From Effrenium voratum (lineage: Eukaryota; Sar; Dinophyceae; Suessiales; Symbiodiniaceae): 64,000 nucleotides of DNA. The DNA is taken from positions 30,001 to 94,000 of the forward strand of contig CAUJNA010000512.1 in the NCBI GenBank assembly GCA_963377175.1, written 5' to 3'. The notes under the pieces are model-generated. The model saw only the letters and a program-made list of their open reading frames with translations, made no database searches and was not told where the DNA came from. Shown here in pieces: positions 11,300 through 21,704 of the stretch; position 1 is the stretch's first letter; each line of letters starts with the position of its first letter. The position numbers and the translations under genes are program-made.

Positions 11300-13230
11300 A
11301 ATCAAAGTGGTGATGCAAATTAGTCCGCGATGTGTGAAGAATGTTCATAACAACCAAAAGGAACACAAGCTCTTCCAGTGAACTCATCCACCTGAAGGGG
11401 GCTTAGAGGAACTCAAACAGCGTCAACGCAAAACAAAAAAAGCAGGCCAATGTGCTCTCCATTTGTGTGGGCCATTTCAGCCATGGTCTTGGCGTAGGCA
11501 GCAAAACTTCCAGAACAAACACAATACACGACGTAGCCCTGCATCTGTCCGTATGAGTTCATGACATGATATGGCATGGGCCGTACCTGAAGTATCCTTT
11601 TGACTGAACACATCGGTCGGCCGTGTTTTGAACACCCGCCCCTCCCTTTCATTGGCAGAAACTAGCGATTTTTCGGCCGAAGGTCGAAACACCTTTCTGG
11701 CCGTGTGTGTGTGTGTGTGTCTGTTTCTTTCTGGTTGTTTTTGTTCAGTTGGTTGAAAGGGACACCAAAAGGAAAAACACGTTTGGTGGTGTTGTTGGTT
11801 ATGTTACATACCCACAAGGTGTTGACTTAGGCAGGCCCAACAACCACGACTAAGCAAGAGCCTAACCAGATAGACCGCTGGCTATTAGAGGGTAACAGTG
11901 GGTTTTCTGAGTTCCTGGTAAGAACAAGCAAGGCTGCATTTCATTACTTGCGCTGAGTGCATGCACCAATATCAGCGCGTGCTTCTCTTTGGGTCTGAAG
12001 GGTGGCTACTCTCCTATGGCTATAATTTATGGCCGCTGCCAGCATGATCGAGGAAGCAAAGAACACTCTTCCAGTTGTCCAATGGAAACAAAGGCAAACT
12101 TGCACGCATTCTTCTCTCATCAACCCCACAGCTACTCAGCTACTTAGGCCTTTCTTCCTATTGACATCAATGAATCCTCCCCCCAACAAAAATGAAAAAG
12201 GTAGGGGTATTTAGGCCCATCTAGTCTTGATTTCAATCCTCCCAACAAAAATGAAAATGATAAGAAAAAGGGCCGGGGGTGTCGGCCTACCGCCAAATTT
12301 GAGGCCGCCGCGTCTTTGCGCCCACCGCCACAGCCAGGGACGCCTTCTCCGGTCGCAATGCGCGAGATCGTTGCAATGGGAGTGGTTTGTTTCGAGGGTA
12401 CCTGCTTGAGGGTTCTATCAAAGGAAACCACAAGGAAAAAACCCAACTAGTCGAGCGACAAAAAAAAGGGAAACCAAGCCAAAAGGAAACCAAAAGGAAA
12501 AACCCACAAAACACCTACTATTTTGGATGGATCCCCCAAATAGTAAGACACGCAAACACGAACTCGAATCCTGGGCCGGTGGTTGGAGGTTCGGAGCAAC
12601 GGGGGGTCTCTTGGTGTCTGTTTGGACTTCCCATGAATCAATCCAAAAAAGGGTCCTCGCCCGAGCTGTCCGTTTAGGAACACAAACGTCGCAAGGAAAA
12701 TGGACAGCAGTGAATGATTCAAACCAAGCGCAGACCAGGGCCTTCCATGTTCAACCAAACTGACCAATAAGAGTGTGTCTGCGTGTCTGTGTGTCTGCGT
12801 GTCTGCGTCTGCGTCCTGGTCTGTTATTTGTGCCTGTGTCTGTTTCTGTTTCTGTTTCTGTGTCTACGTGCTTATTTTGTGAGGGTACCCTTTGTAAGGT
12901 TTGCTTAAACGGAAACCAAACGGGGACCCCGGACTATCAAAGCCTCTGGTTGATCAATAGAGCTGTCCGCTCTATGAGATGTGACTGGGATGATCAACAC
13001 ATCGGGGAAACCGAAGGGAAAAGATGGTTGAGTGAAGTGCGCCGGTGGATCCCAGGCTTTTGATTGAAGGCCGGCAAGCCCTTGATTGCCTACCGGGACA
13101 TGGCGTCCACGGAATCACTGGATCCTCAAAAAGCACTGCTTCTTCGTGTTTCTCCGAGCGCCTTGGGCGCCCAAACGATCCAAGATGCCGATGGTCTCGG
13201 CGTCCGCGCCTTCTTCGAGCCCTTGCGAAT
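11300..13230. other. Repeat-rich stretch without a supported gene
   Basis: It holds a GT run at 11,702-11,722, repeated AAACCAAAAGGAAACC phrases around 12,420-12,510, CCTCCCAACAAAAATGAAAA twice near 12,180 and 12,240, and TGTCTGCGTGTCTGCG plus TGTTTCTG short tandem repeats at 12,775-12,870. A plus frame at 13,064-13,220 (RDMASTESLDPQKALLLRV) may belong with the next exon but no junction is visible. Confidence 0.5.
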
Positions 13231-13232
13231 GA

Positions 13233-13454
13233 GCCGCCGGTGGCCGGGCAGCTCCAGCTCCTATCGCATCGGGGGACCCGGGTCGGAAGAACTGGACCCG
13301 AGATGAGTTCCTTACAAGCAACACCACCCCTGACCAGCACGGTACTCCGGATTACTGGATTACAACCTGCACTACCTCGGTTCCCAACGTAAATTTGGTT
13401 GATGCTGGTCCACATTTAGAGAACCTTCTGCTCAATCGTGCAAAGAGATCTCAA
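13233..13454 (+). CDS. Exon ending in a canonical GTAAGT donor
   Basis: The plus frame is open from the TGA at 13,230. From about 13,280 it is strongly coding: KNWTRDEFLTSNTTPDQHG, then PDYWITTC and DAGPHLENLLLNRAKRSQ, followed directly by GTAAGT at 13,455, leaving a whole codon at the border. The true 5' border is probably one of the CAG triplets between 13,245 and 13,260. The family is not recognised. It is the best plus-strand exon in the window, because reading frame and donor agree and the frame closes at once beyond the donor (GTA AGT TGA). Confidence 0.58.
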
Positions 13455-14041
13455 GTAAGTTGACGTCAACCGTCAACCCCACCGGTCCCAGGTTTGTAAA
13501 CTGGGTGCTGTTCGTTCGGATTTCCCAAAAGCGGAAGAGGGGGGGGCCTGTCCGCCTGGGAATGCTCGGAATGCTCGGTGACTGGGCGAAGCACTAGGAT
13601 TTCAGCAGCCAACATCGACTGACTCCGCTCCAATCCTTGCCTTTGCGGCTTTTTGCGAGGCAAACCACTTGGTCAGGGCTGCAGGGCAAATCAAACATCC
13701 GAAGTCAAGCACCTTTGGGTATGGGTCAAGATTAAACCACCAAGTCTTGGCTACCCGTGTTTGACCCGCTGCCATATTCAGCCTAGGCTGTGGGTCAAAA
13801 CCCTGTAGCCCTGGTGAACCTCATAGGTGGCAAATGGATGTTCCACCCCAACACGGGATCGGCATAGGTTCTGCAACCCACGGCCGTATCAAAATGCTTG
13901 TCACGACCCCCGTTGAGGTTTTACGAGTTGTCCCAAGGCCAGCCGCTTCGGCTTCGGAGCCGCGCGGACGCCTTCCGCCTTCCGCCTTCGGAGGGAAAAC
14001 TTCGGCCCAGAAGGGGCTCACCTGCCCAAAGGAGCTGGAAA

Positions 14042-14059
14042 TAAAAGGTGATCACCTTT
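14042..14059. repeat. Perfect 18-base palindrome
   Basis: AAAAGGTGATCACCTTTT is self-complementary. It follows GGAGCTGGAAAT, and the phrase GGAGCTGGAAATAAAAG recurs at about 20,358, so it may be part of another dispersed repeat. Confidence 0.7.
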
Positions 14060-15419
14060 TGGGACCTTGACTCGACATGGACCCTAGATAGCCAAGTTGC
14101 TGCTTTTTTTCAATGGACAAAAGCGATCGCAACTGGCGATCCTGGACCTCAGGCAAACCAAAAGGAAAAGTCGGCTTCGGGCTGAAGGCTTCTCATGAGC
14201 AGCCACCTCCCTGACTTGTGCGACTGCTCCCCATTGCGTTCTGCCGTGAAACGGGCTCGTTTCTTTCCGCTTCATTGGACTCGGGCAGTCGATTGGCGTT
14301 TCTTGACACAAACGGGCTTGGACCATAAGGTCACACGAAAGCTGCAGAAACACCGGCCAAAAGGATATCTTTTTGTCTTCGGGGGGGAACGCTATGTTTG
14401 TGTGACTTACGAGCCTCGTGTTTCCCAACTTCCGTTTTGCGGGCGCCAACTGCTATTTCAAGAATCAACAAGTCCCCATGTCCAAAACCAGCACGGGGAT
14501 CGCTCCTCTCAGCCCTTCCCAAAACCGGTTGGAAAAAAAAAACATATTACCCTTAGTCATACACGTCATTTCACGCCGATGCTCGCCGGCCTCTGCCAAG
14601 AAAAGGCATGAATCCGTCCCTTTAAGGGAAACCAATGGGACCACCACTTATTTTGAGGTTGTTCTGGAGGACATGGGAGAAAAAAAAAGAAGAAGAAAAA
14701 GAAAGAACAAAACCACCCCCACCCCCCTCCCCCCACCCCCTCCTGGAGGTTGCTGACCCTTACAGCTGGCTCCACCACGATGCAATTCAGCGTCTTCAGG
14801 CCGCTCCAGAACCGCCCTGTCCGAGCGTCCAAGGTCCAATCTTGTCAATTTTCGCGAACCCAAAATGGGACCGGTAAAAAGCGCAGGTAACGCATCGGTT
14901 GTTCAACTTGGGGGGTTTGTCTTTGGGAGAAGGGTAAATTGGCGGAGATGATGCGGGCACTTAACAGCTGAGTGATTTCCGCTGGTGCAACCACCCCAGA
15001 TCAACAAAGGCCCAAAAACCGAATTTGTAGAGGAATCTCCTTTTGCGATCGGTTTCATGTTCATTTGCTGGGGAGTGAGTGCCAAAGGGGCAAGGGAAAG
15101 CCTTCAACCCCGAGGTCGCCACTGCGAGCTCGTGCTGAAAATGGCGTCCCTTTGGAAAGTAAACGTCTACTTGCCTTGGCAACTAGAAACAAAATGAAAT
15201 ACCACTGAAAATCGAGTTTTCCGACTCTGTCAACCCTATTTCGCCTACCCCAGCAGATTTCTGGAGACGGGCAAAGTTCACGCGCAATTTTTTCCAGAAC
15301 TTTGGGGGGCGACTCAACCCCCCCTTAGATGCCTTAAAGATGTTTGACCCCCTGTTTAAACGACCCAAAGGCTTTGGTGTTCCCTTGTTCCCCGTGGCGG
15401 TCAAGAGCCAACCTTGGCA

Positions 15420-15595
15420 GAAGATCATCCACCCACACTGAGCACCCAGGAGCCCGGGCGGTACTTGTGGAAGACGTCCCGGTTTGCAGCCTCGGGGAGG
15501 GGCGGAACCGGGTGCGGCGACTTGGGAAGCGAATTGGAGGGCTCTGCAAAGAGCTTCTCTCAAAATGGGCTTCCATTTTTTGTTGCATGGTTTGA
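15420..15595 (+). CDS. Exon-like segment, unknown protein, strand uncertain
   Basis: The plus frame reads GARAVLVEDVPVCSLGEG, then a basic stretch RRLGKRIGGLCKELLSK, and stops near 15,595. A minus frame (LALDRHGEQGNTKAFGS) is open as well. No splice signal decides between them. Confidence 0.3.
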
Positions 15596-16616
15596 AGCGG
15601 CCACCAAAAGGAAACGAGCAATCTTTCGGCCTCCTCCAAACCATCGCCCACTATCTCAAGGTCACCCTAGGTGGTCAGAGGTTCTCCCATAGTTCCCACC
15701 CACACATCCACTCAAGCATTGCACCACGAAGGCAAAGAACTCTTTCCGCCGACCAAGCGTCGCTGCCACGTACATGATCAAAAAAGAGGAATCATTTTCG
15801 GGCCCTTGCCAAAAGCATCAAAAAGCTCGGTTTCACGACCCTTTCCCTTCTAAATTGCGGAAACAAATCACACGTCATGTCCAGCAGGGCTCCCAACTCC
15901 GGAAAAGGCTCTTAAGGCTGCAACCGCTTTCGATTCACTGGCACAGGGTAGTTCAACTGCTTTTTTCATGGACCCCCGAAGGAGGGGGAGGGGGGGGGGG
16001 AGACTATCCGTCGTTAAGCTCTTAATGAGGCCTTGTGCAGGGCATATCCTTGGCCCCCCTATCCATGATTTTTGGGTGGCCAAAAAGGCACATGTTTCCA
16101 CAGAGGGGCCATTTGTATCATTCTGCCAGGGTGCGAGGAACTCCTTGGAGACTTTGGCCTGGCGGTCGGTTTTCGTGTTTTTCCCGCGCCACAAATCAAC
16201 GACCCCCCCTCCCTCCACAAATCGAGGATTGGAAAGGGGGAAAAAGGTATGGAGAGAATTTCGACTGTCCCTATGTTACGAATCCAAGGAACCCATGCAA
16301 TGTATCAAGAACCCTATCGAGACAACGCTGTCGAAAACGGGGAAGCAAACTGTTGCTTTGCCACAGAAATGGTACCAGAAAGAATCAGGTCCTTGGAACT
16401 GCGAGGGTTGACTATGATAGGGGCTCAATGATTTGCAGGGGGTCAGGGGATACTTTGACCCTCATGTTTGCCATCATAGGAGTAGACTAGGACTTGCTTG
16501 ACCACCTGCCACGCTTTTAGGTTCCCACGTCTTCCAACAATGTGCTAAAATGATTGCCAACGTCTATAGAGGCCACACAAAAAAGTCTCAACGGCGCCTG
16601 TTGAAACCACCTCGAC

Positions 16617-16940
16617 ATGGCTGGCGTCGGTTCGGCTTGGAACTTGCTGGTGAGGAAATCTTTCGAGGCGCCGTTCTGGGACCCCACAGCAACCACAAGG
16701 GATTCTTTGGGGGAGAAAACCAGCAAGTCCTTTTTCCCCATCGAAGAACCCGGCTTGGCGGCGGATTGGCGTGTAAAGCTATCTCATCTTCTGGTTCTGG
16801 AGGGTTTTCTGGCCAACCACCCTGTTTCCAAACCCCTGGCTCCGAGATCCTGGGGAGTTGGCTTGAAAACGGAAGGCCCCGGGTCGGCGGGTCCGGGTCG
16901 AACGGAACCCTCGAGTCGGCGCAGTCCTGTCGCCAGTTGA
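16617..16940 (+). CDS. Open frame of 107 codons with ATG and stop, unknown protein
   Basis: The frame runs from ATG at 16,617 to TGA at 16,940. It contains FWDPTATTRDSLGEK, then FFPIEEPGLAADWRVKLSHL, LVLEGFLANHP and a proline/serine-rich tail. Codon use is balanced and resembles the better exons. Two other frames are open through the same GC-rich block, so the call is not firm. Alternatively it is one exon of a longer gene. No family is recognised. Confidence 0.4.
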   Translation: MAGVGSAWNLLVRKSFEAPFWDPTATTRDSLGEKTSKSFFPIEEPGLAADWRVKLSHLLVLEGFLANHPVSKPLAPRSWGVGLKTEGPGSAGPGRTEPSSRRSPVAS

Positions 16941-17058
16941 GATGGTTTACCGGCGCCGCGTCGATCAAAGCACAGCCTTGGCAGGCCGGCCGGGTGCGAC
17001 TGCTGCGGGAGAAAACAAGAGCAACAAATGCGGTGAACTGGCGGTGGTTGTCAAAAGT

Positions 17059-17205
17059 GGGGTAACCCCAAAATGGAACCCTGGTAAATGGAACCAAGCG
17101 CTATGTGGTTGTCAAACATAGGGTAACCTCAAAAGTGGGTTGCCCCGGCAAATGGAACCAAAGACTGCAACCTGGGGTCCCTAGTGGCTTAATTTTGGCC
17201 CATAC
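17059..17205 (+). repeat. Dispersed repeat family I, copy 1, internally duplicated
   Basis: The phrases GGGTAACCCCAAAATGGAAC, CCCTGGTAAATGGAACCAA, CAAAGACT, CCCTAG and TTAATTTTG recur in order at 42,983-43,078. Copy 1 repeats its first third once in tandem (GTCAAA...GGGTAACC...AATGGAACCAA). Confidence 0.65.
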
Positions 17206-17576
17206 CCAATTCTGGCAATGGTGAATCTTGAAAATGTAGGTTCCGTTTGTCAGAAATCCCCTCTGGATTTCTGGTGACTAGTGACTAGTGGTTCAAAGGA
17301 GGTCCACAAAAAAAATCACGGAGGATCCCAGCTTGATTCTGCTTCGTGCACTTCACTTTCCCTCGAAGCCGACTTCAGATCACAGGTTCAACATTCACAT
17401 GCTCGAGTTCGGAAGACTTTCGACCTAGGCCTAGATGGCGAGCTATCCCATGGAAATGGTTGCCCCTTGTGAGGGTTGCTCCCAATGCCGTAGAAAGCTG
17501 GTACCTAAAACAAAGAAACCGATCTGCCAAATATGCAGTTCCATAACTTGAAATAAGGGATCCCCGAGTAAAGAAC

Positions 17577-18002
17577 CTACATCACAGTGTTCTCGCTTTT
17601 CGCCGAGGTGAGCTCGCCAGAAAATTGGCAGCGCCAACGGACAACTGCCAAATAAGTCACGATATCCTGGCCCGGATCATCTTCCACACCAGCGCTCCCT
17701 GCCTTGCGGAGGGTACCCTGGATGAGTGCGTAGCCCTCCTCGGTCAACCCACGCATTGTCTTCAGCATGTTGACCGTGCCAGTGACTTGTGAGGCTCTGC
17801 TTGACCAGGGAATCAATGGCTGGGTCGGCGTAGCCCAGGAACTCTCCTTTGCATCGCTTCACCAGCAAGGTGACGTAGATCTTGCCAAAACTCTTGCGTG
17901 ACTGCAAGTATGGCATCGTCGGTTGGGGATAGTAGTGCTCTGCGAGCTCCACTTTGCTGTTGACCAGTCTGAGGCTCGGAACAATATCAAAGTGCGCCAG
18001 CC
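17577..18002 (-). pseudogene. Frameshifted coding segment of about 140 codons, unknown protein
   Basis: After a TAG acceptor at 18,003 the minus frame reads LAHFDIVPSLRLVNSKVELA, EHYYPQPTMPYLQ, SFGKIYVTLLVKRCKGEF and LGYADPAIDSLVKQ. Coding then moves by one base near 17,795 and continues TGTVNMLKTMRGLTEEGYAL, IQGTLRKAGSAGVEDDPGQD to a stop at 17,577. Both halves look strongly coding and no intron fits at the shift. A single indel in a processed pseudogene or in the assembly explains it. The alternation of beta-like and helical parts suggests a globular protein I cannot name. Confidence 0.52.
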
Positions 18003-18548
18003 CTACGACTTTATGACTTAAACGGGATTTCCTTGGTATCACAGAAATACTCTCCAGACAACCAGCAGCAGCAACCCCCAAAAGAACGGGTCGCCCTTTT
18101 TTAACTTCCCGCATTGCCAGGAAAAATGGCTTGCCACAAAAGCAATTCCCGGGGTATTCATCTGCCCAATTCCACGCTGGATGGGGCGGGGATGAGCCAT
18201 AGACCTATTGATCAATTTAGAACTCGAGGTAGGTCAAGTGGAGTCTGCTCCTTCTTTGTGGGTTTGGGGCTCAAAGATGGCTCGCTCCCCTTCTCAGGGG
18301 GTCAAAGGCATGCGCTATATGTCCAACATTGCTCTTTTCCAGGTGGGTTGGGGGTTTAAGCCATGTCCAACACGAGTTGCCTTTTTCAACAGCCTCCTTT
18401 TGATTCCTTCAAGAAGCTAAACAAAAAACAATCAGGGGTTCAGGTTCCAAACATAGGTGGCCTTTTGGAAAACCAGCGCCATCTATTTTTAACCCAACTA
18501 ACCTAAAAAGGACACCTATGATTTTCGAAGACCAAAAAACCAAATGAC

Positions 18549-18740
18549 CTTCGGGCCCTGGCTGCTGGTGTGCTTCACTTCCGCGGCCAAGAACTTGCAC
18601 CAGACCATGTCCTCGCTTGACACGCGCGCGTCTAGGCGCGCGTTGGCGCGCCCAGGAAGCTGGGCCAAAAAACAGATGTTGGATTCCACCTGTACGAAAA
18701 AGGCAGCCCTCTCCTCAAAACAAATATTGAGGGTGCTGTT
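18549..18740 (-). CDS. Exon-like segment ending in a GT donor
   Basis: The minus frame reads CFEERAAFFVQVESNICFLA, QLPGRANARLDARVSSEDMV, WCKFLAAEVKHTSSQGPK and then meets AAG|GTCATT at 18,549. The middle carries a CGCGCGCGTCTAGGCGCGCG near-palindrome. Composition is typical of a folded domain. The 5' border is not fixed. The family is not recognised. Confidence 0.42.
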
Positions 18741-19579
18741 TTTTGGGTGGTCTTTTTGGCCGGAATCCCAACCCTTAAGCAATCCCAAAGCAAAACTGGA
18801 CCAGCTCAAAATTGGACGGAATTCCAAGGAAATGTTCCACTCAGGGCCCAGAGTTGATCCGGGGAGAACACCCTCGAATATGGCTGGGTGCACAGGCCCT
18901 AAAAAGATAGCTTGGGCCTGCGCTTCCATGTCTGTTGCGTTTGTTGGTGGGAGAGAAACCCAAACAACCTCACTGCATGTGAATCCATATACGTGCAATC
19001 TGGGCTGATGAGAATTCACACCAAAGCCTTGGTGGGTGAGGTCGCTTGAGTTTTGCTATCCTCTTGTTGGATGTGTGCTCTGTTATTTTTCTCCGGAGAA
19101 CGTAGATAACCCCACCCAAGAAGGTGCCGCATATTTGCGAAACGTTCATTTACACTGGTTAAGCCAAATGATTGTTGTACAAAATATGGGCCACCCGAAA
19201 AAGACATACCCACGTGTTGTTGGTTGATTTTAAAGGGGCCTCCAAAAAAAAGAATCTGCAAAACGAGGCTCGCAACCCGCTCGGACCTTGAGGGGTGAGT
19301 TTGTCTCGAACCGGGGGGGGGGGGGGGAGGGCGGGGTTGGCCGGCTGGCTGGTTGCTCGCTTGGTTTGCTTTCTCCCGGGCTTTGGCAAGGGGTTGAACT
19401 GGGAACCCTGAAAGCGTCGTGTTCTAAGATTCATTGAATCGCTCAGCGCCCTGAGGCCATTGACGGTTCGTTCTAGCATGATGGCTAGGTCAATTGGCTT
19501 GAACTTTTGAAAACCCACGTCGACACCCGACAGTCTCTCGCTTGATGACTGGGGCATATAATTAGCAGCCCTGGCATCG

Positions 19580-19650
19580 TGTGTATATACATATATATAT
19601 ATATATGTATGTATATATATATATATGTATAGATATATACATGTATGTTA
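19580..19650. repeat. TA/TATG microsatellite
   Basis: The tract is alternating TA with GTATG interruptions. Confidence 0.9.
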
Positions 19651-19813
19651 TGTGTGTCTGCACGTGGTTTTCTCTGAGGCTGCCAACATGACTGGCACAA
19701 GGTAACCCCATGGAACGGACCCCTAGCCTTCACGCCTCGCCGAGCATTCAGCCCGTGACTCGAAATCGGGATCGCGGCGCTTTCCAGCGGTTGGCTTTTC
19801 CGATGTCCCTTGA

Positions 19814-19923
19814 CTAGGTCCTCCAGTAGATAGGATAGAATAAGGGTACCCTTTTTTCTGTAGTCCATTTTAGTAGGGGAACCCTCCCTCAAAAAAGGGT
19901 AAAAGGGCACCTAGCTGGGCAAC
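19814..19923 (-). mobile_element. Family B intron-like element, copy B1
   Basis: On the plus strand it runs CTAG|GTCCTCCAGTAG to GGGCAAC|CTAG; on the minus strand GTTGCCCAG to GGAGGACCTAG. CTAG is present at both borders (19,814-19,817 and 19,924-19,927). Excision on the minus strand joins SQAFRTPFLLGIS to TSQGTSEKPTAGKRR in one open frame that ends at a TAG about 90 bases on. On the plus strand the flanking frames meet stops. The match to B2, B3 and B4 covers the whole element. Confidence 0.7.
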
Positions 19924-20076
19924 CTAGTCGAAATACCGAGCAAAAAGGGGGTCCGAAATGCTTGAGAAACTCCCAGTTAGGATCATATGGTGGCTTGGCT
20001 TGGTGGTGCCTTGGATCGGCGTCATCGGGTTGGAAGAGGGGGTGAAGTCATCAACCCAAAGGACCCATTGAGGGTC

Positions 20077-20460
20077 ATCTGTTCATGCCGAGGGAGTCCA
20101 CAGTATCCTTCGAAGATCGCCCGAGCCAAACTTCCTCGATCGAACCCAACACGATCCTCCCTTTTCCGACCAAAAACAGAAGCCCCGCGTTTTCGCGAAC
20201 CCTTTTTTCAGCCCCGCGGAAAACATCTCGGGGCACGCCCCCACTCGCACCCAGCCACCAAACCCCCATCTTCCCACTCCAATCCCCAACTCGTCTAAGC
20301 GCCCGGGCCAAGCCCCAGTCCTTAGTTGGGTTCTCCTTTTGGCTTCCCACCCCGGAAGGAGCTGGAAATAAAAGTGGACCAAACAGGTCTGGGCAACCAA
20401 AAACGTTTGGTGAACCTGTTGGGGCGGAAAACTCAAAGTGAGGCAACACGATAGTCCCAA
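20077..20460. other. Stretch with alternating open frames, no decided gene
   Basis: Frames on both strands are open for over 100 codons, with no clear codon preference and no splice borders. GGAGCTGGAAATAAAAG near 20,358 is shared with 14,030. Farther on, a minus frame near 20,750-20,822 (DEACTDETHLPGPCIKLLYG) is the more exon-like piece. Confidence 0.3.
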
Positions 20461-21704
20461 AAATGGCACTCGGTTGTGTTGGCGTCCCGACCTGAAACGG
20501 GCACCCTAGGGTCCGTCCTCGTGGCTTTTGAGGTAAAAAGATCGTGAGTCCCCTCGTCTACCCCTCCCACATTCACCATTGGATGCACACCAAGCCATGG
20601 AAACCAAAAGGGAGTCCCCCCGAAGGAGACTCTGAAGATGGGCCTTTCGCGCTCCATGTCAAGGGGAGTTACCCAGTTAGGCGCACCGGAAAAAAAAAAG
20701 GACTTGCCCAAGTTGTGGAAATTCGGAAGTCCCCGCTTTTCATATGTTGACCCAACTCCATAGAGAAGCTTAATACATGGTCCCGGCAAGTGTGTTTCGT
20801 CCGTACATGCCTCATCGACCATGTCAAACGCTCAGTGCCCGGCGGATGTGTTGTGAATGCAATCCGTACCTCGGATGACCGCGGTGACGACGTCTGCCGA
20901 ATGTCTATCAGCGCAAGATATGGCGTGGGTTGCAACCCTTTGCGATGAAGGAAAAAACTCCCGGGTCTTGGGATCTGTTTGCACTCTTGGGATCTCATCA
21001 TTCCTTCATTTGTTGTGTCCTTTTCTGTGGGAAGCTGTTTGGATTGCTTTGAAAGGGCAACCACAGGTCAAAGGACCCGCTTCCATCTACTTTTTGCCAG
21101 AAAACTCTCAATCTCAGGGTCCGTTGCGCGTTAATAAGAAAGGCGCTGATATTGATTGGTGGTCGTCCTGTGGCGTCCGATCTATCCATCCTCAAAACAT
21201 TGCGTAATGATCCATGTTGCCCATGTTTAAAGAAAATGTTTCTGGAAGAAGGATTGAAGGGGAACCCTTCTTGAAGAAAAAAAAGGACCCCTCTGAGTGA
21301 TGGTTCGAGAAACCTCCAAGATCAACATCGAGTCCGGCTCTTCTGCCGGCCCACCATCCGCGAGTCTTGGCGTGAAGTTGCCGGCCCGGCGCAGGCCAAG
21401 CTTGAAACCAAAAGGGGGAACCTTCAGCAGCAGCGCACAAAATGACTTGCCCCACCAGGGGCCTTCTCTCGATCGGAAAGCCAGTCTGCTTAACTCCAGG
21501 CACAGAGACCAGGCTCCCTGAGTCATGGGTAAGTGACATTTGCATGATCTAAGGTTGAGAAGGAGAAAGCATCGGCCAACTGCTTGCAAGCAATGCCGCC
21601 GATTCATTCTGGCTAGCCTTAGATGAATTGGCTGGCTCGCTTTGGGTTCCTGCAAACATGCTCCTAGCACACCCAGGAAGATCACGAGCCATAAAGGCTG
21701 ATTT

